Below, piece by piece: positions 53,040-61,473 of a stretch of DNA of 64,000 bases. The notes under the pieces are model-generated. The model did not search any database. It was not told where the DNA came from and worked only from the letters and a program-made list of their open reading frames with translations. Position 1 is the stretch's first letter. Every line of letters begins with the position of its first letter. The position numbers and the translations under genes were made by a program. Source of the DNA: Argonema galeatum A003/A1 (GTDB lineage: Bacteria; Cyanobacteriota; Cyanobacteriia; Cyanobacteriales; Aerosakkonemataceae); the NCBI RefSeq assembly GCF_023333595.1, contig NZ_JAIQZM010000027.1, positions 1 through 64,000 of the forward strand. Direction: 5' to 3'.

Positions 53040-53123
53040 CATCTCCAGAAATTAAAGGTGCGTTACCTGTAACCGTTGTAGAGACGTTGCATGCAACGTC
53101 TCTACATTCTTTCAAAGGAGATG
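53040..53123. mobile_element. 84-bp palindromic element (copy 3)
   Basis: CATCTCC to GGAGATG with the 28-bp palindrome at 53078-53105. Nearly identical to the copy at 4835-4918. It lies between the convergent permease gene and prs. Confidence 0.72.
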
Positions 53124-53135
53124 ACCAATGACTAA

Positions 53136-54152
53136 TTAGTGAAACATACTGCTGACAGAACTATCTTCGTGAATTCGCCAGATAGTCTCGCCCAATACAT
53201 TGGCAACTGAAAGCACCGTCAGTTGTTCAAAGCGAGCTGCTTCCGAAACCGGAATCGTATTCGTCACAATCACTTCTTCAAACAAACCGCTCGATAGCCG
53301 TTCAGTTGCAGGGGGCGAAAACACCGCATGAGTCGCACAGGCGTAAACCTGACGGGCTCCTTCCTCTCGGAGCAAGCGGGCTCCTTCTGTAATGGTGCCG
53401 CCCGTGTCGATCATGTCATCCACTAATACCGCTGTTTTACCAGCGACATCGCCAATGACATTCAAAACTTCGGCCACGTTATGGGCCTGACGGCGTTTAT
53501 CGATAATTGCTAGCGGGGCGTCGTTGAGCTTTTTGGCAAAAGCCCTAGCTCTAGCCACACCGCCCACATCCGGCGAGACAACAACGATATCGGTTAGTTG
53601 TTTGCTTTCTAGGTAATCGAGGATTACCGGCGAACTGTAGACGTGATCGAAGGGAATATCGAAATAGCCTTGAATCTGGGCTGAGTGCAAATCCATTGCC
53701 AGAACGCGATCGGCCCCAGCCTCGGTAATCAGGTTGGCAACCAGCTTGGCTGTAATTGACTCTCGCCCTGCTGTTTTGCGATCGGCCCGGGCATACCCAT
53801 AATAAGGAATCACTGCGGTGATTTGCCTTGCCGAAGCCCGACGACAGGCATCAATCATAATTAGCAATTCCATCAGGTGATCGTTCACAGGGCGGCAACT
53901 TGGCTGAATCAAGTAAACATCGCAACCGCGAATTGATTCCTGAATTTGGATGTAAATTTCTCCATCGGCAAAATGCTTATGGATCATCGGCCCAAGATCC
54001 ATACCCAGGTAACGAGCAATTTCCTGAGCAAGTGGCACATTAGCTGAGCCAGAAAACAATCTCAGGCGATTGTTAGCACAGAGTACCTGTGGCGTCGGCT
54101 GAAGCGTCAAAGTGGCAGAACGGATCACAGCAGACCCTCGAAGCGTGTTCAT
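53136..54152 (-). CDS. prs: Ribose-phosphate pyrophosphokinase (PRPP synthetase)
   Basis: 338 residues. It makes 5-phosphoribosyl 1-diphosphate from ribose 5-phosphate and ATP. Motifs: the SGSANVPLAQEIARYLG start region, MDLHSAQIQGYFDIP (metal-binding), VVSPDVGGVARARAFA, and the PRPP loop DDMIDTGGTITEGA. The N-terminal ~25 residues extend beyond the E. coli enzyme, as in other cyanobacteria. Single gene. Confidence 0.96.
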   Translation of the reverse strand: MNTLRGSAVIRSATLTLQPTPQVLCANNRLRLFSGSANVPLAQEIARYLGMDLGPMIHKHFADGEIYIQIQESIRGCDVYLIQPSCRPVNDHLMELLIMIDACRRASARQITAVIPYYGYARADRKTAGRESITAKLVANLITEAGADRVLAMDLHSAQIQGYFDIPFDHVYSSPVILDYLESKQLTDIVVVSPDVGGVARARAFAKKLNDAPLAIIDKRRQAHNVAEVLNVIGDVAGKTAVLVDDMIDTGGTITEGARLLREEGARQVYACATHAVFSPPATERLSSGLFEEVIVTNTIPVSEAARFEQLTVLSVANVLGETIWRIHEDSSVSSMFH

Positions 54153-54249
54153 TGAGATCTTATCATTCTATTTTGCCCATATTCTCTATAATTTTTGTTT
54201 AAGTTAGCGGCTTTATATTGTTTCTCGTTAATTACCTCTAGTTGGGGTA

Positions 54250-54358
54250 TAAGGGACGGGTTTTACGGATAGCCTTTCAGGAAAAGAGATTATTGTTGAA
54301 GACGGGTTCGCTCGATCTCCGTTAAACCACTTAGATTTATCCTAAAACCCGCCGCTAC
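54250..54358. repeat. Degenerate GTAGGGGC-type inverted-repeat element
   Basis: AAGGGACGGGTTTTACGGAT at the left and CCTAAAACCCGCCGCTAC at the right form imperfect inverted ends about 109 bp apart. Confidence 0.5.
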
Positions 54359-54368
54359 TCTCCTTAAG

Positions 54369-54505
54369 GTCAATCGATTTTAGATTTTGGATTTTGGATT
54401 TTGGATTGACCCCCAGACGGTTGTTCTGTAGCTCTGCAATACTCAAAAGGTTTTTTTCTTGTCCACGACTGAAAGTGGGGGGCTTAAGACCTTTTTGGTT
54501 TTCGA
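54369..54505 (-). mobile_element. IS605 right-end-like solo element (copy B)
   Basis: Shares ACCCCCAGACGGT, GTAGCTCTGCAATACT, AAAAGGTTTTTTTCTT, CCACGACT and ACCTTTTTGGTTTTCG in order with the copy at 49173-49312. It is oriented opposite to the neighbouring tnpB and lies outside that element's left hairpin, so it appears to be separate. Confidence 0.5.
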
Positions 54506-54701
54506 TCGAACAATCAAGTGAATTGCAGACCGCTAAAAGCCAACTCTAGATTAGTGGCAAGACCAAAATAATTTAACTACTCGCTCCTGTTGTCCCCCGC
54601 TATAACTGTACCCAGTTTAGCGGCGGGATGAAAGGCAGGGAGATTGTAGGCTTCGCCGTGAGCCTCAGCCGAACGGTACGGAAATCTCCAAATCTTTATC
54701 T

Positions 54702-54744
54702 TTGTAGCTGTTTTACTGTCATGTGTATAATACAGTAAGGAGGT
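54702..54744 (+). promoter_or_regulatory. tnpB promoter and ribosome site
   Basis: TTGTAG (54702-54707), 18 bases, TATAAT (54726-54731), then AAGGAGGT (54737-54744) six bases before the ATG. Near-consensus, so expression is likely. Confidence 0.6.
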
Positions 54745-54750
54745 AATGAG

Positions 54751-55974
54751 ATGCTGCATACTGCCGTCAAGGTTCGACTTTATCCAACATTAGAGCAACA
54801 AACCACACTGTCTCAGCATTTTGGCTGTGCCAGATGGTGGTGGAACTATGCTCTAAACAAGTCAATTGAGACTTACAAAGAAACGGGTAAAAGCCTTGGT
54901 CAGTCAGCACTCAATGCCTTTCTACCAAAACTCAAGAAAGCCGAGGAAACACTTTGGTTGTCTGAATGTTATAGCCAAGTTTTGCAAGCAACAACGCTCA
55001 ACCTAACAACTGCCTATAAAAACTTTTTTGCAGGTCGTGCTAGGTTCCCGCGTTACAAGTCAAAGCATGGTAAGCAATCAATTCAGTATCCTCAAAATGT
55101 CTTGGTACTTGATGGGTTTGTTCAGTTTCCAGGTAAAGTTGGCAAAGTTAAAGCCAAGCTACACAGGAACATAGAAGGAACAATCAAAACCGTAACGGTT
55201 AGCTTAGATCCTTCAGGGAAATACTTTGCCTCAATATTGACGGAGAGTGAAGGCGACAATCCGATTGTTTCAATTGAAGGCAAAGTAATTGGGATTGACT
55301 TGGGATTGACTCATTTTGCTATTACGAGTAATGGCTGCAAAGTCTCCAAGTATGATAACCCTAAGCATCTAGCCAAACACGAGAAAAACCTCAAACGCAA
55401 GCAACAAAAACTAGCTAAAAAACAGAAAGGAAGTAATTCAAGGAACAAAGCAAAAAAGACTGTAGCCGCATTGTACGAACGGGTAACTAAATCCCGTCAG
55501 GATTTTCTACATAAGCTTTCACGAAAGCTCGTCAATGAAAACCAAGTTGTCGTAGTAGAGAATCTTAATGTCAAAGGCATGGTACGCAATCACAATTTAG
55601 CTAAAGCCATATCTGATGCGGGATGGGGAATATTCGTCAATTTCCTAGCTTACAAGCTAGAGAAAAAAGGTGGCAAGTTGGTTGAAATTGACCGTTGGTT
55701 CCCCAGCTCCAAGCTCTGCTCTAATTGCTATTACCAGATTGATAAGTTACCGCTTGATATTAGGGAGTGGACTTGTCCTAATTGCGGTACTCGTCACGAC
55801 CGTGATGGTAATGCAGCAACAAATATTAGAGCGGAGGGCATCAGGATACTACAGACGGATGGAACAGCCGTTTCTGCTAACGGAGGGGAAGTAAGACCAA
55901 AGATGGGACGCAAGTCTGTTCTGAGGCATTCCTCTGTGATGTTAGAAGCCCACACTATAATCGCTTCGATTTAG
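54751..55974 (+). CDS. tnpB: TnpB RNA-guided nuclease (IS605 OrfB family)
   Basis: 407 residues. Ancestral Cas12-like protein of IS200/IS605 elements. RuvC catalytic residues are intact: Asp183 in GIDLGLTHFA, Glu270 in VVVENLNVKGM, Asp352 in HDRDGNAATN. The zinc-finger cysteines are Cys323, 326, 342 and 345 (CSNC...CPNC). The N-terminal helix-turn-helix and wedge regions are present (GCARWWWNYALNKS, RFPRYKSKHGKQS). Length and motifs indicate an active guide-dependent DNA nuclease that helps the element persist. The guide RNA should be encoded across the 3' end. No frameshift or internal stop. Confidence 0.94.
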   Translation: MLHTAVKVRLYPTLEQQTTLSQHFGCARWWWNYALNKSIETYKETGKSLGQSALNAFLPKLKKAEETLWLSECYSQVLQATTLNLTTAYKNFFAGRARFPRYKSKHGKQSIQYPQNVLVLDGFVQFPGKVGKVKAKLHRNIEGTIKTVTVSLDPSGKYFASILTESEGDNPIVSIEGKVIGIDLGLTHFAITSNGCKVSKYDNPKHLAKHEKNLKRKQQKLAKKQKGSNSRNKAKKTVAALYERVTKSRQDFLHKLSRKLVNENQVVVVENLNVKGMVRNHNLAKAISDAGWGIFVNFLAYKLEKKGGKLVEIDRWFPSSKLCSNCYYQIDKLPLDIREWTCPNCGTRHDRDGNAATNIRAEGIRILQTDGTAVSANGGEVRPKMGRKSVLRHSSVMLEAHTIIASI

Positions 55975-55988
55975 TGTGGGTAGTTCAC
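55850..55988 (+). ncRNA. Predicted omega (guide scaffold) RNA of the TnpB element
   Basis: In studied TnpB elements the scaffold RNA overlaps the 3' end of tnpB and ends at the right-end boundary, with the guide taken from flanking DNA. Here that would end at TTCAC (55988) and include the terminal hairpin. The 5' limit is a guess. Confidence 0.4.
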
Positions 55989-56179
55989 ATATGTTTGCAC
56001 AAATCGTCAAGTTTATCTGCGAAAATCCTTGAAAAAGGTAATCTAGGAGATTGAGCGGCCTGAAGGAGATACATAATAGTCGTTAACGCGCACCCTACGC
56101 TCTAGCTCTATGACGGTTAAGCTAAAATGCTTCCAGTCAAGAATTTCCTCTTAACCCTGTGCCCACCGATTAAACCGCG

Positions 56180-58162
56180 ATGCAACCACCGCTTCCCATT
56201 GGGACTGTTCTGCAAAACCGCTACCACTTGGCTAAAATTTTGGGTCAGGGGGGGTTTGGACGGACTTATCTGGCAGAAGATCGGGGGCGCTTTAACGAAC
56301 CTTGCGCTCTTAAGGAATTAATTCCGCCTCAGACGAATGCCCACTCTCTGGAGAAGTGCAAGGAACTTTTCCAAAGAGAAGCTACCATACTTTATCAAGT
56401 TCAGCATCCGCAAATTCCTCAGTTCCGCGCCACGTTTGAGCAAGATGGGCGGTTGTTTCTAGTGCAGGAGTATGTGGAAGGGAAAACTTATCGCACTCTG
56501 CTTCAGGAACGCAGGTTGCAGGGGAAAAGATTTTCGGAAACGGAGATTGTGCAACTATTGCAGCAACTGCTGCCGGTGTTAAACCACATCCACGGCAAGG
56601 GAATTATTCACCGAGATATCTCGCCAGACAATATCATACTGCGCGATCGCGATCGCTTACCCGTGCTGATTGACTTCGGCGTAGTCAAGGAACTGGTAAC
56701 CCGGTTTCAGTATAGTTCTACACCACCAGCAACAATGGTGGGAAAAATGGGCTATGCGCCCTTGGAACAAATGCAAACCGGCAGGGCTTACCCCAGCAGC
56801 GACCTTTACGCTCTAGGTGTCACGGCTGTAGTTTTGCTTACCAGTCAATCTCCGCAGGTATTATTTGATGAAGCGACGCTGAGCTGGAATTGGTATCGGT
56901 GGATACCGCCGATTAACTCTGGCCTGACAGAAGTGTTGAATCGGATGTTAAGTTATAGAGCGAGCGATCGCTACCAAGATGCCCGTGAAGTGGGTCGGGC
57001 GCTTACCGACGCCTTAAATGCCCAGCCCCAAGAAAAGCCACCACAGGCAAATACGCCTCCAAACCGTAATATTTCCCAGATGCAGACTGTCGCAGTCGGA
57101 GGTCGTCCTGAAGCTAGGCCAGCAGTTCCCCCCGCCGTACAGAGCGGGCAAACCCCACCCCCACCCCCAGAAAACCAGACGCACTCCCATAAGCCTGCTC
57201 CTGTCACTATACCGACTAATAACTCAATTTGGGATAATCCTTGGGCGATCGCCATTGTAGGTATGAGCTTAGCAATATTAGCCGGTGTCGGATCTTGGGC
57301 ATTGGTAAGCTACGTCCTCAACCGTCAAGTGCGGGTGCAAACTTCTACGCCGCCGCCCTCACCAGCACAGATATTTTCTAATAGCGACAACCCTTCCCTA
57401 ACAACCCCAGAAACTTCCACTCCTACACCCAGTCCAGAACCCGTCACCTACACCAAGCGCCTCGACGTAGTAGAAGGTGACAATTTTTCTATTTCAGATA
57501 AGCTGAAAGCCAACGCCACTGTTAACTATATGGTGACTGGGGAACAAGGACAAAAATTAAGTGCATCTTTGGAAAAAGAAGGTGTTTTGATGACGGTTCT
57601 AGGGCCAAATGAAGAACCAGTGAACAACAAGTCGAAGCGAGTGAGGCGCTGGGAAGGTACGCTTCCTTTTGATGGAAATTATGTTATTCAGTTAGTTACA
57701 ATTAAAGGAGTTCAAGAAAGTGAATATAAGCTAGATCTGCGTCTAACCAACCCAGAACCAACCCCAACTCCCACACCGACAGATACACCGACAGATACAC
57801 CAACGCCTACGCCGACAGATACGCCGATACCCAGTGACAGTCCATCTCCGAGTGCGGCAATTGATGCCGAACCGCTCGATTTTCCTGATGGTGCAACGGG
57901 TACGCAGATTTTTTCTGGTGAGACAAATCCCCAGAAGATTAAGCGCTATCTGGTAAATGTCCAGTCGGGTCAAATATTGAGTGTGAGAGTTCAAAACGGA
58001 GAAGCTACATTGGATATTCGATCTCCAAATGGTGAACTGGTGGAAAATGCCACTGGGCTTGGAGAATGGGAGGCAAAAGTAGATGATGCAGGTGAATATC
58101 AAATCGATGTAAGGGCAAATAAAAAAACAAAATTTTCGGTCGATATTAGTATTCGCAATTAA
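56180..58162 (+). CDS. Membrane-anchored Ser/Thr protein kinase with two C-terminal PPC-like domains
   Basis: 660 residues. The kinase domain (about 14-275) has LGQGGFGRTYLA, Lys45, the catalytic loop HRDISPDN (Asp146, Asn151) and IDFG (Asp165). HRDIS replaces the usual HRDLK, a variation I recall in cyanobacterial kinases. A Pro-rich linker follows, then one membrane helix (about 355-378, WAIAIVGMSLAILAGVGSWAL). The extracytoplasmic part holds two ~95-residue beta domains (about 425-515 and 565-658) resembling bacterial pre-peptidase C-terminal domains. They are joined by a PTPTDTPTDTP linker. An envelope-sensing kinase is inferred. Targets unknown. Confidence 0.9.
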   Translation: MQPPLPIGTVLQNRYHLAKILGQGGFGRTYLAEDRGRFNEPCALKELIPPQTNAHSLEKCKELFQREATILYQVQHPQIPQFRATFEQDGRLFLVQEYVEGKTYRTLLQERRLQGKRFSETEIVQLLQQLLPVLNHIHGKGIIHRDISPDNIILRDRDRLPVLIDFGVVKELVTRFQYSSTPPATMVGKMGYAPLEQMQTGRAYPSSDLYALGVTAVVLLTSQSPQVLFDEATLSWNWYRWIPPINSGLTEVLNRMLSYRASDRYQDAREVGRALTDALNAQPQEKPPQANTPPNRNISQMQTVAVGGRPEARPAVPPAVQSGQTPPPPPENQTHSHKPAPVTIPTNNSIWDNPWAIAIVGMSLAILAGVGSWALVSYVLNRQVRVQTSTPPPSPAQIFSNSDNPSLTTPETSTPTPSPEPVTYTKRLDVVEGDNFSISDKLKANATVNYMVTGEQGQKLSASLEKEGVLMTVLGPNEEPVNNKSKRVRRWEGTLPFDGNYVIQLVTIKGVQESEYKLDLRLTNPEPTPTPTPTDTPTDTPTPTPTDTPIPSDSPSPSAAIDAEPLDFPDGATGTQIFSGETNPQKIKRYLVNVQSGQILSVRVQNGEATLDIRSPNGELVENATGLGEWEAKVDDAGEYQIDVRANKKTKFSVDISIRN

Positions 58163-58230
58163 CACAAGGGTCATTGGAAAAGGGAAGATTTGAGATTGCC
58201 GATTTAAATCTTAAATCTGAAATTAGTAAC

Positions 58231-58285
58231 CCAATGACAACTGACAACTGACAACTGACCACTGATCACTGACAATTGACTAATG
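58231..58285. repeat. Heptanucleotide array before bioD
   Basis: TGACAAC, TGACCAC and TGATCAC units run up to and include the bioD start codon (GACTAATGA). Confidence 0.75.
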
Positions 58286-58963
58286 AACGCACTCCTGATT
58301 TCTGCAACTGATACAAACGCCGGAAAAACAGTTTTGACAGCAGCGCTAGCGGCTTATTTGCAAACTTACCGTTCTTCTGAAAGTGTGGGAATTTTAAAGC
58401 CAATTCAGACAGGAGTAGGCGATCGCGAACTGTATAGCCAGCTATTTGCCCTAAATCAATCTTTAGATGAAATTACACCGCTTTACTTCCAGGCACCCCT
58501 AGCGCCTCCAGTGGCGGCAGAAAGAGAAGGCAGCTGGGTTGATTTGAAACGAGCTTGGCGGGCTATGATAAGTTTGGGACAGCAGCGAGATTGGGTTTTG
58601 GTGGAAGCTTTGGGCGGACTGGGAACGCCGGTGACTCACGAACTCACAGTTGCAGATGTGGCTAGAGATTGGGCGTTACCGACAGTTTTGGTGGTGCCAG
58701 TAAGATTGGGCTGTTTAGGGCAAGTTGTCGCCAATGTTGCTCTCGCCCGTCAGTCAAAAGTTAACCTCAAGGGTATTGTTCTCAATTGCGTTACAGCTTG
58801 TTCGGATGGGGAAATTGCCGATTTTGCACCAATTGATTTGATCCAGTCTTTGACAAATACGCTAGTTTTAGGTATAATACCGCATCTAGACGATCCGACT
58901 GATATCGCTAAACTGGCTCAAGTTGCTTCCAATCTAGATCTAGAACGGCTGATGCCATTTTGA
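58283..58963 (+). CDS. bioD: Dethiobiotin synthetase
   Basis: 226 residues. Forms dethiobiotin from 7,8-diaminopelargonate, CO2 and ATP. The P-loop is TDTNAGKT (residues 9-16), followed by LKPIQTGVGD (Lys39 region) and VEALGGLGTPV (family EGAGG variant). VPVRLGCLGQV matches the base-binding region. The EGAGG-to-EALGG change removes the usual Gly but is seen in cyanobacterial members as I recall. No other bio genes adjoin, as is normal in cyanobacteria. Confidence 0.92.
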   Translation: MNALLISATDTNAGKTVLTAALAAYLQTYRSSESVGILKPIQTGVGDRELYSQLFALNQSLDEITPLYFQAPLAPPVAAEREGSWVDLKRAWRAMISLGQQRDWVLVEALGGLGTPVTHELTVADVARDWALPTVLVVPVRLGCLGQVVANVALARQSKVNLKGIVLNCVTACSDGEIADFAPIDLIQSLTNTLVLGIIPHLDDPTDIAKLAQVASNLDLERLMPF

Positions 58964-59032
58964 GTTTGGGTAGCGTGTTAACCTGGAAAAAGCAGAAAGC
59001 ATCAATGTGGCTTAAGTGGGCGGCGATCGGCA

Positions 59033-59803
59033 ATGAGCAAACAGGTAAAATCGAGTGCTACTGGCTCTAACGCTGGTGCTAAAGGATTCTCCAAAGAATC
59101 AACTTTCGATCGACAAAAATCACCGACTTCTCAGCAACAATCAGCCAATTCGGTCATTGCTGTACCCCCTGTGCTGCCTTCATCTGGAGAAGGTAGTATT
59201 AATATTACGTTTTCGGCAGTAATGCTAAATTTACAGATAACAACGCTGCTTGGAGTAATCACTGAAGCAGCCAAGCAAATTGAATCTTATACCTCTCAAC
59301 TTAATGAACTTGCCCCTACTGTAGCGCAAGAAGTATTAATAACTGATTCAAAAAAAATTATCGATTATATAAATATATTGATCCAGGCTAAAGCTTTGGT
59401 AGCAGGTATGCTTTCCTGGATGGCTGTGGTAGCAAGTATAGCTCATCATCTGGTCGTGAGTTTAGAGGAGCATTTACCTGATGAGCTAATTAATGAGATC
59501 GAAACTTCTCTTTCTGCTATTAGTAGTACCTGTGATGCAGCTTTGACTAGCATTCCGAGTAACTCCATATTAGGAATAACTTTGGCTCCCGACCAAAAGC
59601 TAGTTTCAGAGACAAAAGCTATTATATCTGATGTATTTTTAAGGATAGAAAAGATTAAACAGGAAAACGAAGAAGCTAATCAAGATTGGGGCGCAGTTGA
59701 ACAAAAAGCATACGAGAGAATTCTGGAAGACAGCAGCAGAAATGTTTCAAAAGAAGAATTTTTGAGTTGGCTGTCAGACTTGGAGCAGGGGCATGACGTT
59801 TAA
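59033..59803 (+). CDS. Unknown 256-residue protein overlapping a RelE-like toxin gene
   Basis: The N-terminal ~50 residues are Ser/Gln-rich and probably disordered. Residues about 55-205 are helical with regular hydrophobic spacing and possibly two short hydrophobic segments (AKALVAGMLSWMAVVASIAH). The last ~40 residues (VEQKAYERILEDSSRNVSKEEFLSWLSDLEQ) resemble a small-antitoxin tail. The gene overlaps the following RelE-type toxin gene by 11 bases, the position normally held by an antitoxin of 70-100 residues. No DNA-binding fold is obvious. I do not recognise the family. Antitoxin function is inferred from position only. Confidence 0.6.
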   Translation: MSKQVKSSATGSNAGAKGFSKESTFDRQKSPTSQQQSANSVIAVPPVLPSSGEGSINITFSAVMLNLQITTLLGVITEAAKQIESYTSQLNELAPTVAQEVLITDSKKIIDYINILIQAKALVAGMLSWMAVVASIAHHLVVSLEEHLPDELINEIETSLSAISSTCDAALTSIPSNSILGITLAPDQKLVSETKAIISDVFLRIEKIKQENEEANQDWGAVEQKAYERILEDSSRNVSKEEFLSWLSDLEQGHDV

Positions 59804-60086
59804 AGTAGAATTCCATCCTAAAGCTGAAAAGGAAGCAAAAGAAATGCTAACCATAAACTCTGAGGTTGCCCCTCAATTTCGTAAGTACCTGGAGACTTTG
59901 GGCGAGGAACCTTATAAGTTTCCTAAAAAGAAAGTAAAACTTAAATCCTGTAGAGCTTTAAACTTTCAAGGAAAAGGTAATGCTTGGCGTTTGATTTTTA
60001 GAATTATTGAGTCTAGAGATACAGTAGAAATATTAGCGATTGGAATCCATGATGATGCTTATAGTTCAGCCGAAAGGCGTGTTTGA
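59793..60086 (+). CDS. RelE/ParE-superfamily toxin
   Basis: 97 residues. FKVEFHPKAEKEAKEM at the start and GNAWRLIFRII...VEILAIGIHDDAYSSAERR at the end match RelE/HigB-type toxins. They usually cleave ribosome-bound mRNA or, in the ParE branch, poison gyrase. Basic Lys-rich middle (KFPKKKVKLKSC). Its start is inside the end of the upstream 256-codon gene, so translation is coupled and that protein is the candidate antitoxin. Confidence 0.8.
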   Translation: MTFKVEFHPKAEKEAKEMLTINSEVAPQFRKYLETLGEEPYKFPKKKVKLKSCRALNFQGKGNAWRLIFRIIESRDTVEILAIGIHDDAYSSAERRV

Positions 60087-60116
60087 ATTGCAGTTAATTT
60101 TTAGGTTGCCAGAAAA

Positions 60117-61328
60117 ATGATTTCCACATTCCTCAGTTCTCCTTACGATGATTTATCCCGCATTCGCTCAGAGATTCGATCGTTGCAACCCCGCCTTGTA
60201 GAATGGCGCAGAGGTTTACATCAACGCCCCGAACTTGGCTTCCGAGAGAAACTGACCTCTGAGTTTATTGCCAAAAAACTGCAACAATGGGGGATTGAGC
60301 ATCAAACCGGAATCGCACAAACGGGTATTTTGGCTACTATTCCGGGCGGTCTACCGGGGCCAGTGCTGGCAATTCGGGCAGATATGGATGCCTTGCCAAT
60401 TCAGGAAGAGAACGATGTGCCTTACAAATCCCAGCACGATGGGGTAATGCACGCCTGCGGTCACGATGGACATACGAGTATAGCACTGGGAACAGCTTAC
60501 TATCTTTCTCAACACCGCCAAAACTTCGCCGGTACGGTAAAAATTATCTTCCAACCCGCTGAAGAAGGACCAGGTGGCGCAAAGCCAATGATTGAAGCTG
60601 GGGTATTGCAAAATCCCGATGTTGATGCCGTAATCGGCCTCCATTTGTGGAACCAGCTGCCTCTTGGTACTGTAGGCGTTCGCAGTGGCGCGTTGATGGC
60701 GGCAAGCGAGGGTTTCCGGTGTACGATTATGGGTAAAGGGGGACATGGTGCGATACCGCATCAAACGATCGATTCGATCGTAGTTGCTGCCCAGATTGTG
60801 AATGCTTTGCAGACGATCGTATCGCGGAATGTGAGTCCCATAGATTCGGCGGTGGTGACGGTAGGAGAATTCCATGCTGGGACGGCAATTAATGTGATTG
60901 CCGATAAGGCAAAAATAGGTGGCACAGTGCGGTATTTCAACCCCGATCTGGGAGAGTTTTTACCGAAACGAATTGAGCAGATTATTGCGGGAATTTGCCA
61001 AAGTCACGGCGCAAGTTACGATTTTAATTATTGGCGGCAATATCCAGCCACAATTAATAATAGTGCGATCGCAGAATTGGTGCGATCCATCGCCTTGGAA
61101 GTAGTAGAAACTCCCTTGGGAATAGTGCCAGAATGTCAAACAATGGGTGCAGAAGATATGTCTTTCTTCCTACAAGCAGTACCAGGTTGCTATTTCTTTT
61201 TAGGTTCTGCCAATCTTAGTATGAATTTGGCATATCCACACCATCATCCCCGATTTGATTTTGATGAAACTGCATTGGAGATGGGAGTAGAAATATTTGT
61301 TCGGTGTGTGGAAAAGTTTTGTCGTTAG
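60117..61328 (+). CDS. M20-family amidohydrolase (N-acyl-amino-acid/hippurate hydrolase type)
   Basis: 403 residues. Zinc-binding motifs ADMDALP and MHACGHDGHT, the catalytic FQPAEEGPGGA, a dimerisation domain (about 190-305) with GKGGHGAIPHQTID, and a C-terminal His in YPHHHPRFDFDE. It hydrolyses an N-acyl amino acid or an indole-type conjugate; substrate not known. No signal peptide. The upstream toxin gene ends 30 bases before it. Confidence 0.92.
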   Translation: MISTFLSSPYDDLSRIRSEIRSLQPRLVEWRRGLHQRPELGFREKLTSEFIAKKLQQWGIEHQTGIAQTGILATIPGGLPGPVLAIRADMDALPIQEENDVPYKSQHDGVMHACGHDGHTSIALGTAYYLSQHRQNFAGTVKIIFQPAEEGPGGAKPMIEAGVLQNPDVDAVIGLHLWNQLPLGTVGVRSGALMAASEGFRCTIMGKGGHGAIPHQTIDSIVVAAQIVNALQTIVSRNVSPIDSAVVTVGEFHAGTAINVIADKAKIGGTVRYFNPDLGEFLPKRIEQIIAGICQSHGASYDFNYWRQYPATINNSAIAELVRSIALEVVETPLGIVPECQTMGAEDMSFFLQAVPGCYFFLGSANLSMNLAYPHHHPRFDFDETALEMGVEIFVRCVEKFCR

Positions 61329-61473
61329 GGACTGATAAGCGCTACGCGAACGGGAGTAAGGCTTGACAAACAAAAGCTGTATGCGGTATTATAGATATAA
61401 TCTCTATTATACTGCAACTCTGATATCTAAGTTAAGAGCATAACAGTAATTCTTTTGTGGAAAAAACAGGTTG

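Larger units (their letters stand above)
54153..54750. other. Intergenic region with mobile-element ends
   Basis: From left to right: a GTAGGGGC-like inverted-repeat element (54250-54358), the second IS605-end-like repeat (54369-54505), and the left end and promoter of the tnpB element (from 54594). No other gene is seen. Confidence 0.6.
54594..55988 (+). mobile_element. IS605/IS1341-type element carrying only tnpB
   Basis: The left-end hairpin (54594-54627) pairs CCGCTA-AACTG with CAGTTTAGCGG with one bulged base. The right-end hairpin (55949-55980) pairs CCCACACTA-AATCG with CGATTTAGTGTGGG, overlaps the tnpB stop codon and is followed by TTCAC (55984-55988), a typical cleavage site. There is no TnpA (Y1) transposase, so it must be moved in trans. 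The outer left boundary is uncertain by tens of bases. Confidence 0.72.
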
